A program made the translations under genes and the position numbers. A stretch of 64,000 bases of DNA from Callorhinus ursinus (lineage: Eukaryota; Chordata; Mammalia; Carnivora; Otariidae): positions 6,976,245 through 7,040,244 of the forward strand of contig NW_020312935.1 in the NCBI RefSeq assembly GCF_003265705.1. The letters run 5' to 3'. This document shows, piece after piece, positions 35,355-45,425 of the stretch; position 1 is the first letter of the stretch; each line of letters starts with the position of its first letter. Under the pieces are notes generated by a model. It did no database searches. It was not told the DNA's origin and saw only the letters and a program-made list of their open reading frames with translations.

Positions 35355-35667
35355 GTAATCTTAAGGTGGAAATTTAGATTGTTGATTTGAGATCTCTGTT
35401 CTTTTCTAAGATAAGCATCCAGTGTTGCACGCTTCCCTCTGAGCACTGGTTTAGCTACGTCTCACAAGTTTTTCTTAAGTTGTACTTTCATTTTCATTCA
35501 GTTCAAAATATTTTCTGATTTCTCCTGAGACTTCCTCTTTGACATATCAATTATTCAAGAATATGTTGTTTAATTACCAAGTGTTTGGTGGAGATTTTTC
35601 CAATTTTTGTTGCATTATTAATTTCTAGTTTAGTTCTGTTATGGTCAGAGAACATACTTTTTGTGAT

Positions 35668-35861
35668 TTTTTTTTTAAGATTTTATTTATTCATTTGACA
35701 GAGAGACTGGGCACAAGTAGGCAGAGTGGCAGGCAGAGGGAGAGGGAGAAGCAGACTTCCCACTGAGCAGGGAGCCCGATGCGCGGGATTCGATCCCAGG
35801 ACCCTGGGACCATGACCTGAGCCGAAGGCAGCTGTTTAACTGACTGAGCCACTCAGCCGCC
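35668..35861 (-). mobile_element. CAN-SINE, antisense, in L1
   Basis: TTTTTTTAAGATTTTATTTATTC to GCCACTCAGCCGCCCC; TGATTTT lies on both sides. Confidence 0.92.
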
Positions 35862-36570
35862 CCTGATTTTGTTTTTTTAAGTTGAGTTATAGTTGACACA
35901 CTTCATGCAATTTTGATTCTCTTAAATGTACTAAGGTATGTTTTCTGATCCAAGATACAGTTGGTGATGTTCTAAGTGTACCTGTGAGGAACGTGTACTA
36001 TCCTCTTGACAGGTGAAGTATTCTGTAAATGTTAGTTAGATTCAGGTGGTTGTGGTATTTTTCAGTACTTCTATATACATACTTTTAAATTGTGATAGAA
36101 TATGCATGCCATAGAAGTTACTGTTACAACCATTTTCTTAAAAGTACAGTTCAGTAGGGTTAAGTATATTCACATTATTGTACAAGCAATCTCCACAACT
36201 TTTCCATCCTGCAAAACTGAAACTCTACACCCATTAAACATCTACCCATTTTCCTCTCCCCTAGCTTCTGGCAACCACCATTGTACTTTTTTGTTGGAAT
36301 AATACAATATTTATATTTTGGTGATTGGCTTATTTCACTTGGCGTAATGCCCTCAGAGTTCATCCATATTGTAGCATATCTCAGAATTTCCTTCCTTTTT
36401 ACGGCTGAATAATCATTGTATGTATATACCACATTTTATTTGTTCATTCATCTGTCAGTGGACAGTGGGGTTGCTTCCACCTTTTGGCTGTTGTAAATAA
36501 TGCTGCTATGAACAAGGGTGCACAGATTAAAAGAATTAAAAGAATTAAATAAAGATAAATAAATAAAATT

Positions 36571-36631
36571 AAAAGAATTAATTAAATAAGAAGCACGGTC
36601 TGAAAAAATAGACCGTGCTTTTAATTCTTTT
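36571..36631. repeat. fold-back insertion with perfect 11-bp hairpin
   Basis: AAGCACGGTCT (36591-36601) and AGACCGTGCTT (36610-36620) are perfect inverse complements around an 8-base loop. The outer arms AAAAGAATTAA (36571-36581) and TTAATTCTTTT (36621-36631) also pair, with a 9-base bulge on the left. The right arm's outer part is native L1 sequence; the left arm is extra. Confidence 0.9.
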
Positions 36632-36694
36632 GGATATATACACAACATTGGAATTGCTGGATCATGTGGTAATTTTATTTAAAAATTTCTGAGG

Positions 36695-36887
36695 AACCGG
36701 GGGCACCTGGGTGGCGCAGTTGGTTAAGCAACTGCCTTCAGCTCAGGTCATGATCCCAGGGTCCTGGGATCGAGGCCCGCATTGGACTCCCTGCTCGGCG
36801 GGGAGTCTGCTTCTCCCTCTCCCTCTGCTGCTCCCCCTGCTTGTGCTCTCTCTCTCTCTGTCAAATAAATAAATAAAATCTTAAAAC
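36695..36887 (+). mobile_element. CAN-SINE, sense, first of a same-site pair
   Basis: Complete copy. The L1 motif AAATTTCTGAGG precedes it (36682-36694), follows it as AAATTTTCTGAGG (36888-36900), and recurs after the next SINE. Confidence 0.93.
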
Positions 36888-36900
36888 AAATTTTCTGAGG

Positions 36901-37096
36901 GGGGGCACCTGGGTGCCTCAATCGTTAAGTGTCTGCCTTCGGCTCAGGTCCTGAGCCAGCGGTCCTGGGATCGAGCCCTGCATCGGGCTCCCTGCTCGGT
37001 GGGAAGCCTGCTTCTCCCTCTCCCACTCGCCCTGCTTGTGTTCCCTCTCTCACTGTTCCTCTCTCTGTCAAATAAATAAAATTAAAAATATTAAAA
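36901..37096 (+). mobile_element. CAN-SINE, sense, second of a same-site pair
   Basis: GGGGGCACCTGGGTGCCTCAA head; tail AATAAATAAAATTAAAAATATT, then AAATTTTTCTGAGG (about 37098-37111), the third copy of the target motif. Confidence 0.93.
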
Positions 37097-37210
37097 AAAA
37101 TTTTTCTGAGGAACTGCCATACTTTTTTCCACAGTGGCTACACTGTTTTGTGTTCTCATCAACAGTGCACAAGAGTTCCGTTTCTCTGCATCCTCACCAA
37201 CACTCATTAC

Positions 37211-37380
37211 TTTTTTTTTTTTAAGATTTATTTATTCATTTGAGAGAGAGAGAGTCCTCAAGCTGACTCCCTGCTGAGTGTGGAGCCCAACGTGGAGCTT
37301 GATCCTAGGACCCTGAGATCATGAACTAAGCTGAAATCAAGAGACGGCCGCTTAATGGACTGAGCCATCCAGGCGCCCCA
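37211..37380 (-). mobile_element. CAN-SINE, antisense, older form, first of a same-site pair
   Basis: GAGTCCTCAAGCTGACTCC and GAAATCAAGAGACGGCC mark the older form. Flanked by CAACACTCATTAC and AAGACTTGTTATT, two forms of the L1 motif CAACACTTGTTATT. Confidence 0.9.
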
Positions 37381-37395
37381 AGACTTGTTATTTTC

Positions 37396-37592
37396 TTTTT
37401 TTTTTGAGATTTTTTTAATTTATTGACAGAGAGAGACACAGTGAGAGAGGGAACACAAGCAGGGGGAGTGGGAGAGGGAGACGCAGGCTTCCTGCGGAGC
37501 AGGGAGCCCCATGCGGGGCTCGATCCCAGGACCCTGGGATCATGACCTGAGCCAAAGGCAGACGCTTAACGACTGAGCCACCCAGGCGCCCC
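37396..37592 (-). mobile_element. CAN-SINE, antisense, second of a same-site pair
   Basis: Younger form (GACACAGTGAGAGAGGGAAC). Target duplication AGACTTGTTATTTTC / AAACTTGTTACTTTC (37381-37395, 37594-37608). Confidence 0.94.
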
Positions 37593-39749
37593 AAAACTTG
37601 TTACTTTCTGTGTTTTGTTTTGTTTGATAGTAGCCATCCTGATGGGTAGGAGGTGATACCTCATTGTGATTTTGATTTGCATTTCCTTAATGATTAGTGA
37701 TGTTGAGCATCTTTTCATGTGCTTGGTGGCCATTTGTGCATCTTTGGAGAAATATGTCTATTTAAGTCCTTTGCCCATTTTTTAATCTGGTTGTTGTTGT
37801 TGAGTTGTGGGGGTTCTTTATATATTCTGGATGTTAACCCCTTATCAGAGATATAATTTGCAAATATTTTCTCCCATTCTCTAGGTTGTCTTTTTACTCT
37901 GTAAATTGTGTCCTCTGATGTACAGAAGTTTTAAATTTTGATGTAGTTAAATTTAAGTGTTTTTACTTTTGTTTCCTGTGCTTTTCTTGTTATATCCCAG
38001 AAATCATTACTAAGTCCAGTGTCAGGAAGCTTTTCCCCTATGCTTTCTTCTAAGAGTTTTATTGTTTTAGGTCTTATGTTTCAGGCTTTGATCCATCATT
38101 TTTCTATGTTCTTGCCGATTTTTTTGTCTGCTACTTCTGTCAGTTTCGGAGAGAGGAATGTTGAAGTCTTCAACTGTATTTGTTCATTTCTTCTCCCATT
38201 TGGATCAGTTTTTGCTTCATGTGTATTGAGGCTCTATTATTGTATATGTATTTAGGATTGTTATACCTTTTTAGTGAATTGAAGCTTTTATTTTTTATCT
38301 AATATCCCTTTTTATCCATGGCAATTTTCTGTGCTCTCAGTGTCCTTTGGTGTTAATATACCATTCTAGCTTTCTCTTAATTGGTGTTTGTATGGTATAT
38401 GTTTTTCAGTCATTTTCCTTCTAACCTGCTTATATCATTATAGTTGAAGTGAGTTTCTTAAAGACAGCATATAGTTGGATCCTAGTTTTTAATCCATTCT
38501 GACAATATCCATCTTTAATCGGTGTGTGTTGAGACTATTTACCTTTAATGTTATTATTAATAGGTTTTGATTTAGGCCTACCATTTTATGATTTATTTTT
38601 TTTCTGTGTGTTCTCTTTGTGCTCTGTTCCTTGGTTTTCCCTTTTCTCTCTTCTTTTGGATTATTTGGATATTTGCTAGTATCCCATTGTAATTGATCTG
38701 CTGAGTTTTGACCGTATATGTCTTTCGGTTTTGTAAAGCGTTTGCTCTAAGAATTACTTTATAGTATTTTACAGTCTAATTATAATTACTATTTTACTAC
38801 CTCAGGTAAAGTACAGAAACCTTACCATCACATAGGTTCATTTACCTCTTTATCCTTTCCCTCATTTTAGTTGTCATATACACTGAAACCCCATTAAACA
38901 ATGTTAGAAATTTTGCTCTCAACCATCATACATATTTTAAAGAACTTGAGAGGAGAAAATTGTCCATTATATTTACCCAGATTTTTACCATTTCTGTTGC
39001 TCTGCTTTCATTCCTGACATTCCAGGTTTTCTTCTGGGATCCATTCTGTCTGAAGATTTGAAATTTTAGCATTTCATTTAGAGCAGGTCTGCTGGCTATG
39101 AATTCTCTTAATTCTTTTTTCTAAGCATGTCTTTATTTCACTTTTAAACCTGAAGGGTAGTTTTGCTGGATATAGAGTTCTGGGTTGTCAGTTTGTTTCT
39201 CAGCACTTTAAAAATGCTATTCCTTTTTTTTCTGGCCTCCATGGTTTCTGATGATAAATCTGCATCATTCAAATCATTGTTTCCCTATGTAGAATGCATC
39301 TTTTTTTCTCTGGCTGCTTTTAGGACTTCTTCTTCTTAGTTTTCAGCAGTTTGATTATGATGCATCCAGGCACAGACTTCTTTAATTTTTTGTTTAGGAT
39401 TTGCTGAGCTTCTTGAGTCTTTAAATTTATGTCTTTTGTCAAATATGGGGAGTTCTCTGCCATTATTTCTCTAAATGCTCATTTCTATTTCACGTTTTTT
39501 CTTCTCTGCTTTTGGGACGCCAGTGACAGAAATAAGTAGACCTTTTGGTATTATCCCACAGGTCCCTGAGGTTCTCTGAATTTTTTTCTCTTTATTGTTC
39601 AGATTTGGTGATTTCTATTGATTTATCTTGAGGTTCTTTTACTTGATCAGCTCCATTCTGCTTTTTAGCCCATCCATTGAGTTTTTAATTTAGGATATTG
39701 TGTTTTAGAGTTTTAAAATTTCCACTTGTTGCTGCTGCCTTTTTTTTTT

Positions 39750-40117
39750 TTTTTGAGATTTATTTATTAGAGGGGTGCCTGGGTGGCTCAGTCGTTAAGC
39801 CCCGCATCGGGCTCCCTGCTCGGCGGGAAGCCTGCTTCTCCCTCTCCCACTCCCCCTGCTTGTGTTCCCTCTCTCGCTGTGTCTCTCTCTGTCAAATAAA
39901 GAAAGAAAAATCTTTTAAAAAAAGAAAGATTTATTTACTAGAGAGCATGCGCATGCAAGCGTGAGTGGAGGGGAGGGGCAGAGGGAGAGAATCTTCAAGC
40001 CAACTCCCGGTTGAATGTGGAGCCCGACACATGCTGGATCTCGTCACCCATGAGATCACAACCTGAGCTGAAGCCAAGAGTTGGATGCTTAACAGACTGA
40101 GCCACCCAGCCGCCCCT
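39750..40117 (-). mobile_element. CAN-SINE, antisense, older form, split
   Basis: T-run and GAGATTTATTTATTAGAG at the left; after the nested sense SINE it resumes with GAAAGATTTATTTACTAGAG and ends CCACCCAGCCGCCCC. Confidence 0.9.
39774..39927 (+). mobile_element. CAN-SINE, sense, nested, box B deleted
   Basis: Head GGTGCCTGGGTGGCTCAGTCGTTAAG joins directly to CCCCGCATCGGGCTCC, skipping about 50 bases including the polymerase III box B. The AGATTTATTTA(T/C)TAGAG duplication marks its target site. Confidence 0.92.
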
Positions 40118-40984
40118 TGGTTCTAAAGAATATATATAAATATCTCATTTTCTTTGCTGACACTTTATGTCTGTTTCTTTCAAGAGTACTCATCCATCCT
40201 TTTTCCTTGGATTATTTTTTACTACAGCTGCTTTGTAACCTGATAATTCCGGCACTGTGTCATTTCAGCAATGGCATCTGTTGATTTTCTTTTTCCATGT
40301 GATTTGAGATTTTCCTGGTTCTTTGTATGCCAAGTAATTTTGGATTATATCATGGATGTTTGATTATTATGTTTTGAAACTCTGGTCTTGTTTAAATCCT
40401 GTGAAGAATGTTGATCTTTGTTTTGGTTTGCTTTAGAAGGCAATCAGCCTGCTTGGATTCAGGTGGCAAGCCAGCCGTCTGTGGGGTTGAGGATTTGATG
40501 TCAATTCAGAGCCTTTGTGGTGCTATTTGGATCAACCCCTTGTGTGTGCTACCCAGGGGTCAGTCTGAGACCTGTGTGGTGGCCTGTCCCATGGTTCAGT
40601 TCTCAAAGTCTTCAGTGTGCTGTTTAAGGTCAGGTCTACACACAGTTTGGGGTGAGCCCCCAAGTTTACCAGCGACTGATGGACCGCTTTCCCTTTGTGC
40701 TACCTGCTTCGAACGTTCCAGTTCCCCGGAGCCCCGCTCCCCTGCCTTTTCAGGCCTGTGTCCAGGAAGCAGGCACGTGAGCTGCTCTTCTCTTCTCAGA
40801 GCTGTGTCCTTGCCCAGCAGCAAGCAGTGGGAGGACTGAGACAGGAAAAAGAAGTGGGACTCCCTCCCCTTGGAACTCTGCTTCCGCGGATCCGACGGGA
40901 AGATCCCCTTCCTCAGGGTTGAAGGCGTCCGCGGGGTCCTGCTGCTGCAGCCGCTTCCGCCGCTTGAGGATGGCCTGGGGTCTG

Positions 40985-41127
40985 GAATAGGAGAGTGAAG
41001 GAAAAAAAGTTTTTTAAGGAAAATTAAGAACAGGATCTCCCCCCAGTATTCATAGTGTTAAGAATCTCCTCGACCACTTCCCTAGGCAGAACTGGAGGGC
41101 TTGGCCTGGAGCTTTCTCTGTCCATAC
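40985..41127 (-). other. exon-like structure on minus strand (candidate short intron)
   Basis: On the minus strand a 51-base segment (41127-41177) follows the strong acceptor TCCTATTTCTTCCTCTCAG and ends CCAG|GTATGG. After 142-143 bases the acceptor TTCACTCTCCTATTCCAG ends at 40985 and opens a GC-rich frame with PQAILKRRKRLQQQDPADAF. The two segments read as one frame without a stop. I do not recognise the protein. L1-derived sequence lies on both sides, so it may be chance or unusual L1 5' sequence; see findings. Confidence 0.3.
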
Positions 41128-41219
41128 CTGGTTCCCGTTTCTGAGTCCGAGGTTGCCTTGCTTCCAAGTTGGGCAATCCTGAGAGGAAGAAATAGGAAAC
41201 TGGCTGCTGGTTCAGTGAA

Positions 41220-41345
41220 CTTTGAATTCTTGTCATCTTCCCTTATCTGCCTACTACTGTTTAGTTGTCAGTGTCCTGAAGTAGCTGCTCCATGCATTGT
41301 TTCCAGATTTTATAGCCACATTCAGTGAGAGGGACAGGGTGCACT
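41220..41345 (-). mobile_element. possible L1 5'-region fragment, antisense
   Basis: 'CCTACTACTGTTTAGTTGTCAGTGTCCTG' and 'TGTTTCCAGATTTTATAGCCACATTCAGTGAGAGGGACAGGG' recall old L1 5' sequence. Weakly supported. Confidence 0.4.
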
Positions 41346-41429
41346 GTACTTAATCCCTTAACTGGCACTGGAATCCCCAAATTGTGATATTTGGAAGTTT
41401 TTAAATTTGTTTTGCCTTTACTTTTTTAA

Positions 41430-41607
41430 AAAATAGGATTTATTCATTTATTTTAGTGAGGGAGAGAGCATGTGAGCAGGGGTGAGGAGCAGAGGGAGAG
41501 GGTATCTCAAGCAGACTCCATGCGACTCAGTCTCATGACCTTGAAATTGTGACCTGAGCCAAAGCCAAAAGTCGGACACTTAACCGACTGAGCCACCCAG
41601 GTGCCCT
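41430..41607 (-). mobile_element. CAN-SINE, antisense, older form
   Basis: GAGAGGGTATCTCAAGCAGACTCC, AAGTCGGACACTTAACCGAC and CCACCCAGGTGCCC; the central part is shortened. Confidence 0.9.
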
Positions 41608-41783
41608 ATATTTATTTTCTATAGCAAAAAGGTATTAGCTTGCAGGCTGCAGGGACCTTGGCCTGCTGAGGCTAGAGAGAAATCCTAATGCTGTGGTGTT
41701 TTTATTTTTTTATTTATTTTTGTTCTGGATGTAAGGAAATGTTTAAAATATTGCTCTGGATCTTCCTGGCATGTTCAGGGAAT

Positions 41784-41822
41784 CACACACACACACACAA
41801 ATTATATATATATATATATATA
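41784..41822. repeat. (CA)n and (TA)n microsatellites
   Basis: About 8 CA units (41784-41799), then about 9-10 TA units (41804-41822), directly beside the next SINE. Confidence 0.92.
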
Positions 41823-41825
41823 TTT

Positions 41826-42160
41826 TAAAGTAAGCTCCAGGGGCACCTAGTGGCTCAGTTGGTCAGTCATCTGCCTTCGGCTCAGGTCATGATCCCAGGG
41901 TCCTGGGATCGAGCCCCGCATTGGGCTCCCTGCTCTGCAGGGAGCCTGCTTCTCCCTCTGCTTCTGTCCCTCCCCCACCCCCCCTCATGTGCGCGCGCTC
42001 TCTCAAATAAATAAATAAAATCTTTAAAAAAAAAAATTAAAGTAAGCTCCACACCCAGTGTGGAGCCTAGTGTAGGACTTGAACTCATGACTGTGAGATC
42101 AAGACCTGAGCTGAGATCAAGAGTTGGATGCTTAACCAACTGAGCCACCTAGGCGCCCCA
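41826..42160 (-). mobile_element. short CAN-SINE variant, antisense, split by a nested SINE
   Basis: TTTTAAAGTAAGCTCC at the left; resumes at 42037 with AAAGTAAGCTCCACACCCAGTG and ends CCACCTAGGCGCCCC. Confidence 0.9.
41840..42036 (+). mobile_element. CAN-SINE, sense, nested
   Basis: Full sense copy. Exact 15-base target duplication TTAAAGTAAGCTCCA (41825-41839, 42037-42051) inside the older short SINE. Confidence 0.95.
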
Positions 42161-43198
42161 CAAGAATATACATTTGAATGAGTTTGGTCTTAGTATCTTT
42201 TCAAACTAACAGACTTCATCCTGTAGATGTGAAAATGGAACGTCCAAGATGAGAAAAGATTTGTGACCACTCAGTTCAACCCTGCCATCAAAAAATTAAA
42301 GTCTTTTACTTCATCCTTTACTGACATTTAGCTTAACTGTAACTGATGTCACCTAAAATCACCTAAATTCTGTTTTCACTTGACTGCTATTATCACGTCT
42401 GATCTCTTCCTTATTCCTGTAGCTGAATCTTTGACCCTTAAGTGTATGCCAGATGGCATTAGCCTGGCCCTCTATCCTGTTGGGGTAATTTTGAAGCTTA
42501 TTACTTTACGAATTAACAGTCCTGAGTCTCGTACCCACAAATACGGCAAGTTATAAGCCAGCCTTGTGTGTTTTCTACCAAATAATTTCTAGAAACTTAC
42601 ATGGGCAAGGGTCATCCCAAAAGCCTTTCACCCGAACCTGTGTTCTAGGCTGACACGAAACATTAATTATCACCCTTTGGATAGTGTCCAGTTACCTGTG
42701 GGTATGGTTTAATGGTCATTTATTAGATGCCTGTTCATTTCTTGTGGGCTGGTTAGTCATTAACCAGCTGTTTACTGAATGCCTGTTCAGGGGGATAGAG
42801 CAGGGAACCAGAGAGACATGATTCCTGAGACAGGCACCACCATGCAGTAAACAGTGAATACAGGAGCAAGGTACATTGGAGGCATTTCCTCCGTGAGCTC
42901 AGTCAGCAGGAGAGGCTAAGGGCTTCGGAGAAAGTGAGACTAAAGGCAGCCTGCTTGGAGGACTTCGAAGGGAAGCCTGGAGGGAGAAAGGCTAATTGTG
43001 GAGAGATCAGGAAAAGCTTCCCTGAGGAGCTTGTGTTTAACTGCTTGTTTCAAGATTACTTTTTAAAGAAATCATAAAAATACTACTAATTTACTTTTAG
43101 GAAAAAAATCAGAAAATACCGGTACCTTAAAAGAAAAAAACAAATTTCCTGGAATCACTAATCAGAGACGAGCACTAGTCACATTGTGCATAACACTT
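42161..43198. other. intron 1, unique or unassigned old repeat sequence
   Basis: 42.77-43.03 kb resembles an unnamed ancient repeat ('AGCAGGGAACCAGAGAGACATGATTCC'). No gene. Confidence 0.45.
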
Positions 43199-43224
43199 GT
43201 GTGTGTGTGTGTGTATGGGTGTGT
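43199..43224. repeat. (GT)n microsatellite, short
   Basis: About 8 GT units, then GTATGGGTGTGT. Confidence 0.85.
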
Positions 43225-43329
43225 ACACAAACTTACACATGCAGATTGCTTTATAACATGATGATAGCATGCTTCTCTTTATCAGTGGACTTCCCAGCCC
43301 TTTATTTTCTCTGTTTTTCATTTTTATTT

Positions 43330-44195
43330 AAAAATTTTTTAAGTTGACACAGTGTGTTTTTCATTATTTTTAATTTGACAGTAAATTTCACTTTTTAAAG
43401 TATATTGATCTGTGAGTTTTGGCAACTAAGTAGTCATTTGTCCACCCCTACAATCAAAGTTCAGAATAGTTTCATCAGCCCTCAGAATTGTCTCGTGCTG
43501 CCATGTTCTTGTTCATCATTCCCTCTCCTTCCATCCAACCCTCGGCAACCAGTATATCTTGCTTCTATCCCTATAGTTTAGCCTTTTCCAGGATGTCACA
43601 TAAGTAGAATCATACAGTGTTGTAGGCTTTGAGTCTGGCTTTTTTCACTTAGCATGATGCACTTGAAATATTCTTCCATGTTGCTGTGTGTTCAATAGTT
43701 TGATCTTTTTTTTTCTTTTTTTGCTAGGTAACGTTCCATTTTTATGGGCATACCACTATTTGCTTATCCATTCATTGAAGGCCACTTAGATTGTTTCTGG
43801 TTTTTGGTGATTATAAATAGAGCTGTAGTAAACATTATGTATAGGTACTTGTGTGATCATAATTTTCATTTCTCTAGGGCAAATGCCTAGGAGTGGGATC
43901 ACTGGGCCATATGGCAGTAAGTGTATGTTTGGCTTTATAAGAAACTGCCAAACCATTTGCAGAGTGGCTTCATGCCATCTGCACTCTCACCAGCAGTGTA
44001 TGAGAGTTCTGGTGGCTTTGCATTCTTGCCGTCTCTGGGAATTGTCTGTTATTTGCTAAATTGTAGCCATTCTGTTGAGTGTGAAGTGGTATGTCATTGT
44101 GAGCTTAATATGCATTTCTCTAGTGACTAATGATGTTAAGGGTCTTTTCGTGTGTCTCTTTGCCATCTGTGTATGTATCTTCTTTCATGAGGTGT
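43330..44195 (-). mobile_element. old L1 3' fragment, antisense
   Basis: 'AAGTTGACACAGTGTG', 'CACTTAGCATGATGCACTTG', 'GAGTGGGATCACTGGGCCATATGG' and 'GTGACTAATGATGTTAAGGGTCTTTTC' are in antisense L1 3'-end order. It continues after the next SINEs to about 44.71 kb. Confidence 0.85.
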
Positions 44196-44209
44196 CTTCT
44201 ACCCATTTT

Positions 44210-44630
44210 TTTTTTTTTAAGATTTTATTTATTGGGCGCCTGGGTGGCTCAGTCATTAAGGTCTGCCTTTGGCCCAGGTCATGATCTCAGGGCCCTGGGA
44301 TCGAGCCCCACATCGGGCTCCCTGCTCAGCGGGAAGCCTGCTTCTCCCTCCCCCACTCCCCCTGCTTGTGTTCCCTCTCTCGCTGTGTCTCTCTCTGTCA
44401 AATAAATAAATACAAAAATCTTTAAAAAAAGAAAGATTTTATTTATTTGAGTGCAAGTGAGAGAGTCAGTGAGAGAGAGCGAGCACGAGCCCGGGGAAGG
44501 GGCAGAGGGAGAGGGAAAAGCAGACTCCTCGGTGAGCAGGGAGCCCGACGTGGGGCTCAATCCCAGGACACCGGGATCATGACCTGAGCCGAAGGCAGAC
44601 ACCCAACCGACTGAGCCGCCCAGGCACCCC
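44210..44630 (-). mobile_element. CAN-SINE, antisense, split
   Basis: Left part T-run plus AAGATTTTATTTATT; right part from 44434, ending GCCGCCCAGGCACCCC. TCTTCTACCCA lies outside both ends as the target duplication. Confidence 0.92.
44234..44432 (+). mobile_element. CAN-SINE, sense, nested
   Basis: GGGCGCCTGGGTGGCTCAG to AATAAATAAATACAAAAATC. AAGATTTTATTTATT stands on both sides, the duplicated target within the older antisense SINE. Confidence 0.94.
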
Positions 44631-44717
44631 TCTTCTACCCACTTTTTTAATTGGATTGTTTTCTTTCTCTAAAGATTGGAGAGTTCTTTGATTATTCTGG
44701 GTATAAGTCCTCCAACA

Positions 44718-44918
44718 TTTTTTTTTTTTTTTTAAGATTGTATTTATTTGAGAGAAAGCGTGAGAGAGGGAGAGAGATCATGAGCAGGGGTAGAGGTAGA
44801 GGGAGAAGCAGACTCCCTACTGAGCAGGGAGCCTGATACGGGACTCAGTCCCAGGACCCCAGGATCATGACCTGAGCCAAAGGCAGACATTTAACCAACT
44901 GGGTCACCCAGGCGCCCT
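44718..44918 (-). mobile_element. CAN-SINE, antisense, in L1
   Basis: T-run, AAGATTGTATTTATTTGAGAG to TCACCCAGGCGCCC; CAACATTTTTT and GACATTCTTTT may be the target duplication. Confidence 0.92.
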
Positions 44919-44997
44919 TGACATTCTTTTTAAATTAAGGTTTTTATTATGGAAACTTCACAAACATTTACTAGTTGTATTAATTAGCGTTCTCTAG

Positions 44998-45425
44998 AGA
45001 AACAACTAGTAGGATATAAAAGGAGATTTATTGTGAGAAATGGGCTCACGTGGTTGTGGAGGCTGAGAAGTCCCATGATCTGCTGTCTGCAAGCTGGAGA
45101 TCCAGGAGAGCCAGTGGTATAATTCAGAGTCCTGTCAGCCCAGAGCTGATGATGTAAACTCCAACCCAAGGGCAGGGGAAGTTGGGATGCAAGCAGTGAG
45201 GCAGGAAGAAAGGGGCGAATTCTCCCTTTCTCTCCCTTTTGTTCTGTTCAAGCCCTCAGTGGACTGGATGGTGTTCAGCCACGTTGGGGAGGGCTATCTA
45301 CTTTACCGAGTTTACTTTAGATTCAAATGCTAATCTCACCTGGAAACACCCTCACAGACATACCCAGGAGGAGTGTTTAATCTGGGCACCCTGTGGCCCA
45401 CTCAAGTTGACACATAAAATTAACC
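44998..45425 (-). mobile_element. dispersed LTR-like repeat, antisense, family not assigned
   Basis: 'ATTAGCGTTCTCTAGAGAAACAAC', 'GGCTCACGTGGTTGTGGAGGCTGAGAAG', 'AATCTGGGCACCCTGTGGCCC' and 'AAGTTGACACATAAAATTAACC' are familiar as a mammalian interspersed repeat. I cannot name the family with confidence. It interrupts the LINE-like sequence on each side. Confidence 0.6.

Larger units (their letters stand above)
32392..36065 (-). mobile_element. old L1, antisense: 3' UTR and ORF2 C-terminal part
   Basis: The + strand reads as the reverse complement of an L1M-type element, from 3' UTR ('AGTAAAATGGACTTTTTTGG', 'GTTCCATTGATCTGTGTG') through the reverse-transcriptase region of ORF2 ('AATCTTCCAGTCCATGAATG', 'CATCTGGGCCTGGAATTTTA'). 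A minus-strand reading frame survives only at 33705-34142, and the element is otherwise broken. SINEs interrupt it at 32672, 33421, 35231 and 35668. It appears to continue at 38.1 kb beyond a second, inserted L1. Confidence 0.9.
36066..38100 (-). mobile_element. second old L1 3' fragment, antisense, nested in the first
   Basis: Reads as antisense L1 3' UTR and ORF2 end ('AAACTGAAACTCTACACCCATTAAAC', 'GGCAACCACCATTGTACTTT', 'GGAATTGCTGGATCATGTGG', 'AGTGATGTTGAGCATCTTTTCATGTG'). Sequence left of 36066 and right of 38100 joins up as one other L1, with CTTCTATA / TTTCTATG at the two edges, so this element was inserted into it. Four SINEs lie inside (36695, 36901, 37211, 37396). Confidence 0.85.
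38100..40660 (-). mobile_element. old L1, antisense: upstream part of the 32.4-36.1 kb element
   Basis: Continues the first L1 after the nested one ('GAGAGAGGAATGTTGAAGTCTTCAACTG', 'AGACAGCATATAGTTGGATCC', 'GAGCAGGTCTGCTGGCTATGAATTCTC', 'ATCCCACAGGTCCCTGAGG'). Toward 40.1-40.6 kb it resembles the 5' untranslated part of old L1s. A nested pair of SINEs interrupts it at 39750-40117. No intact frame is seen. Confidence 0.8.
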
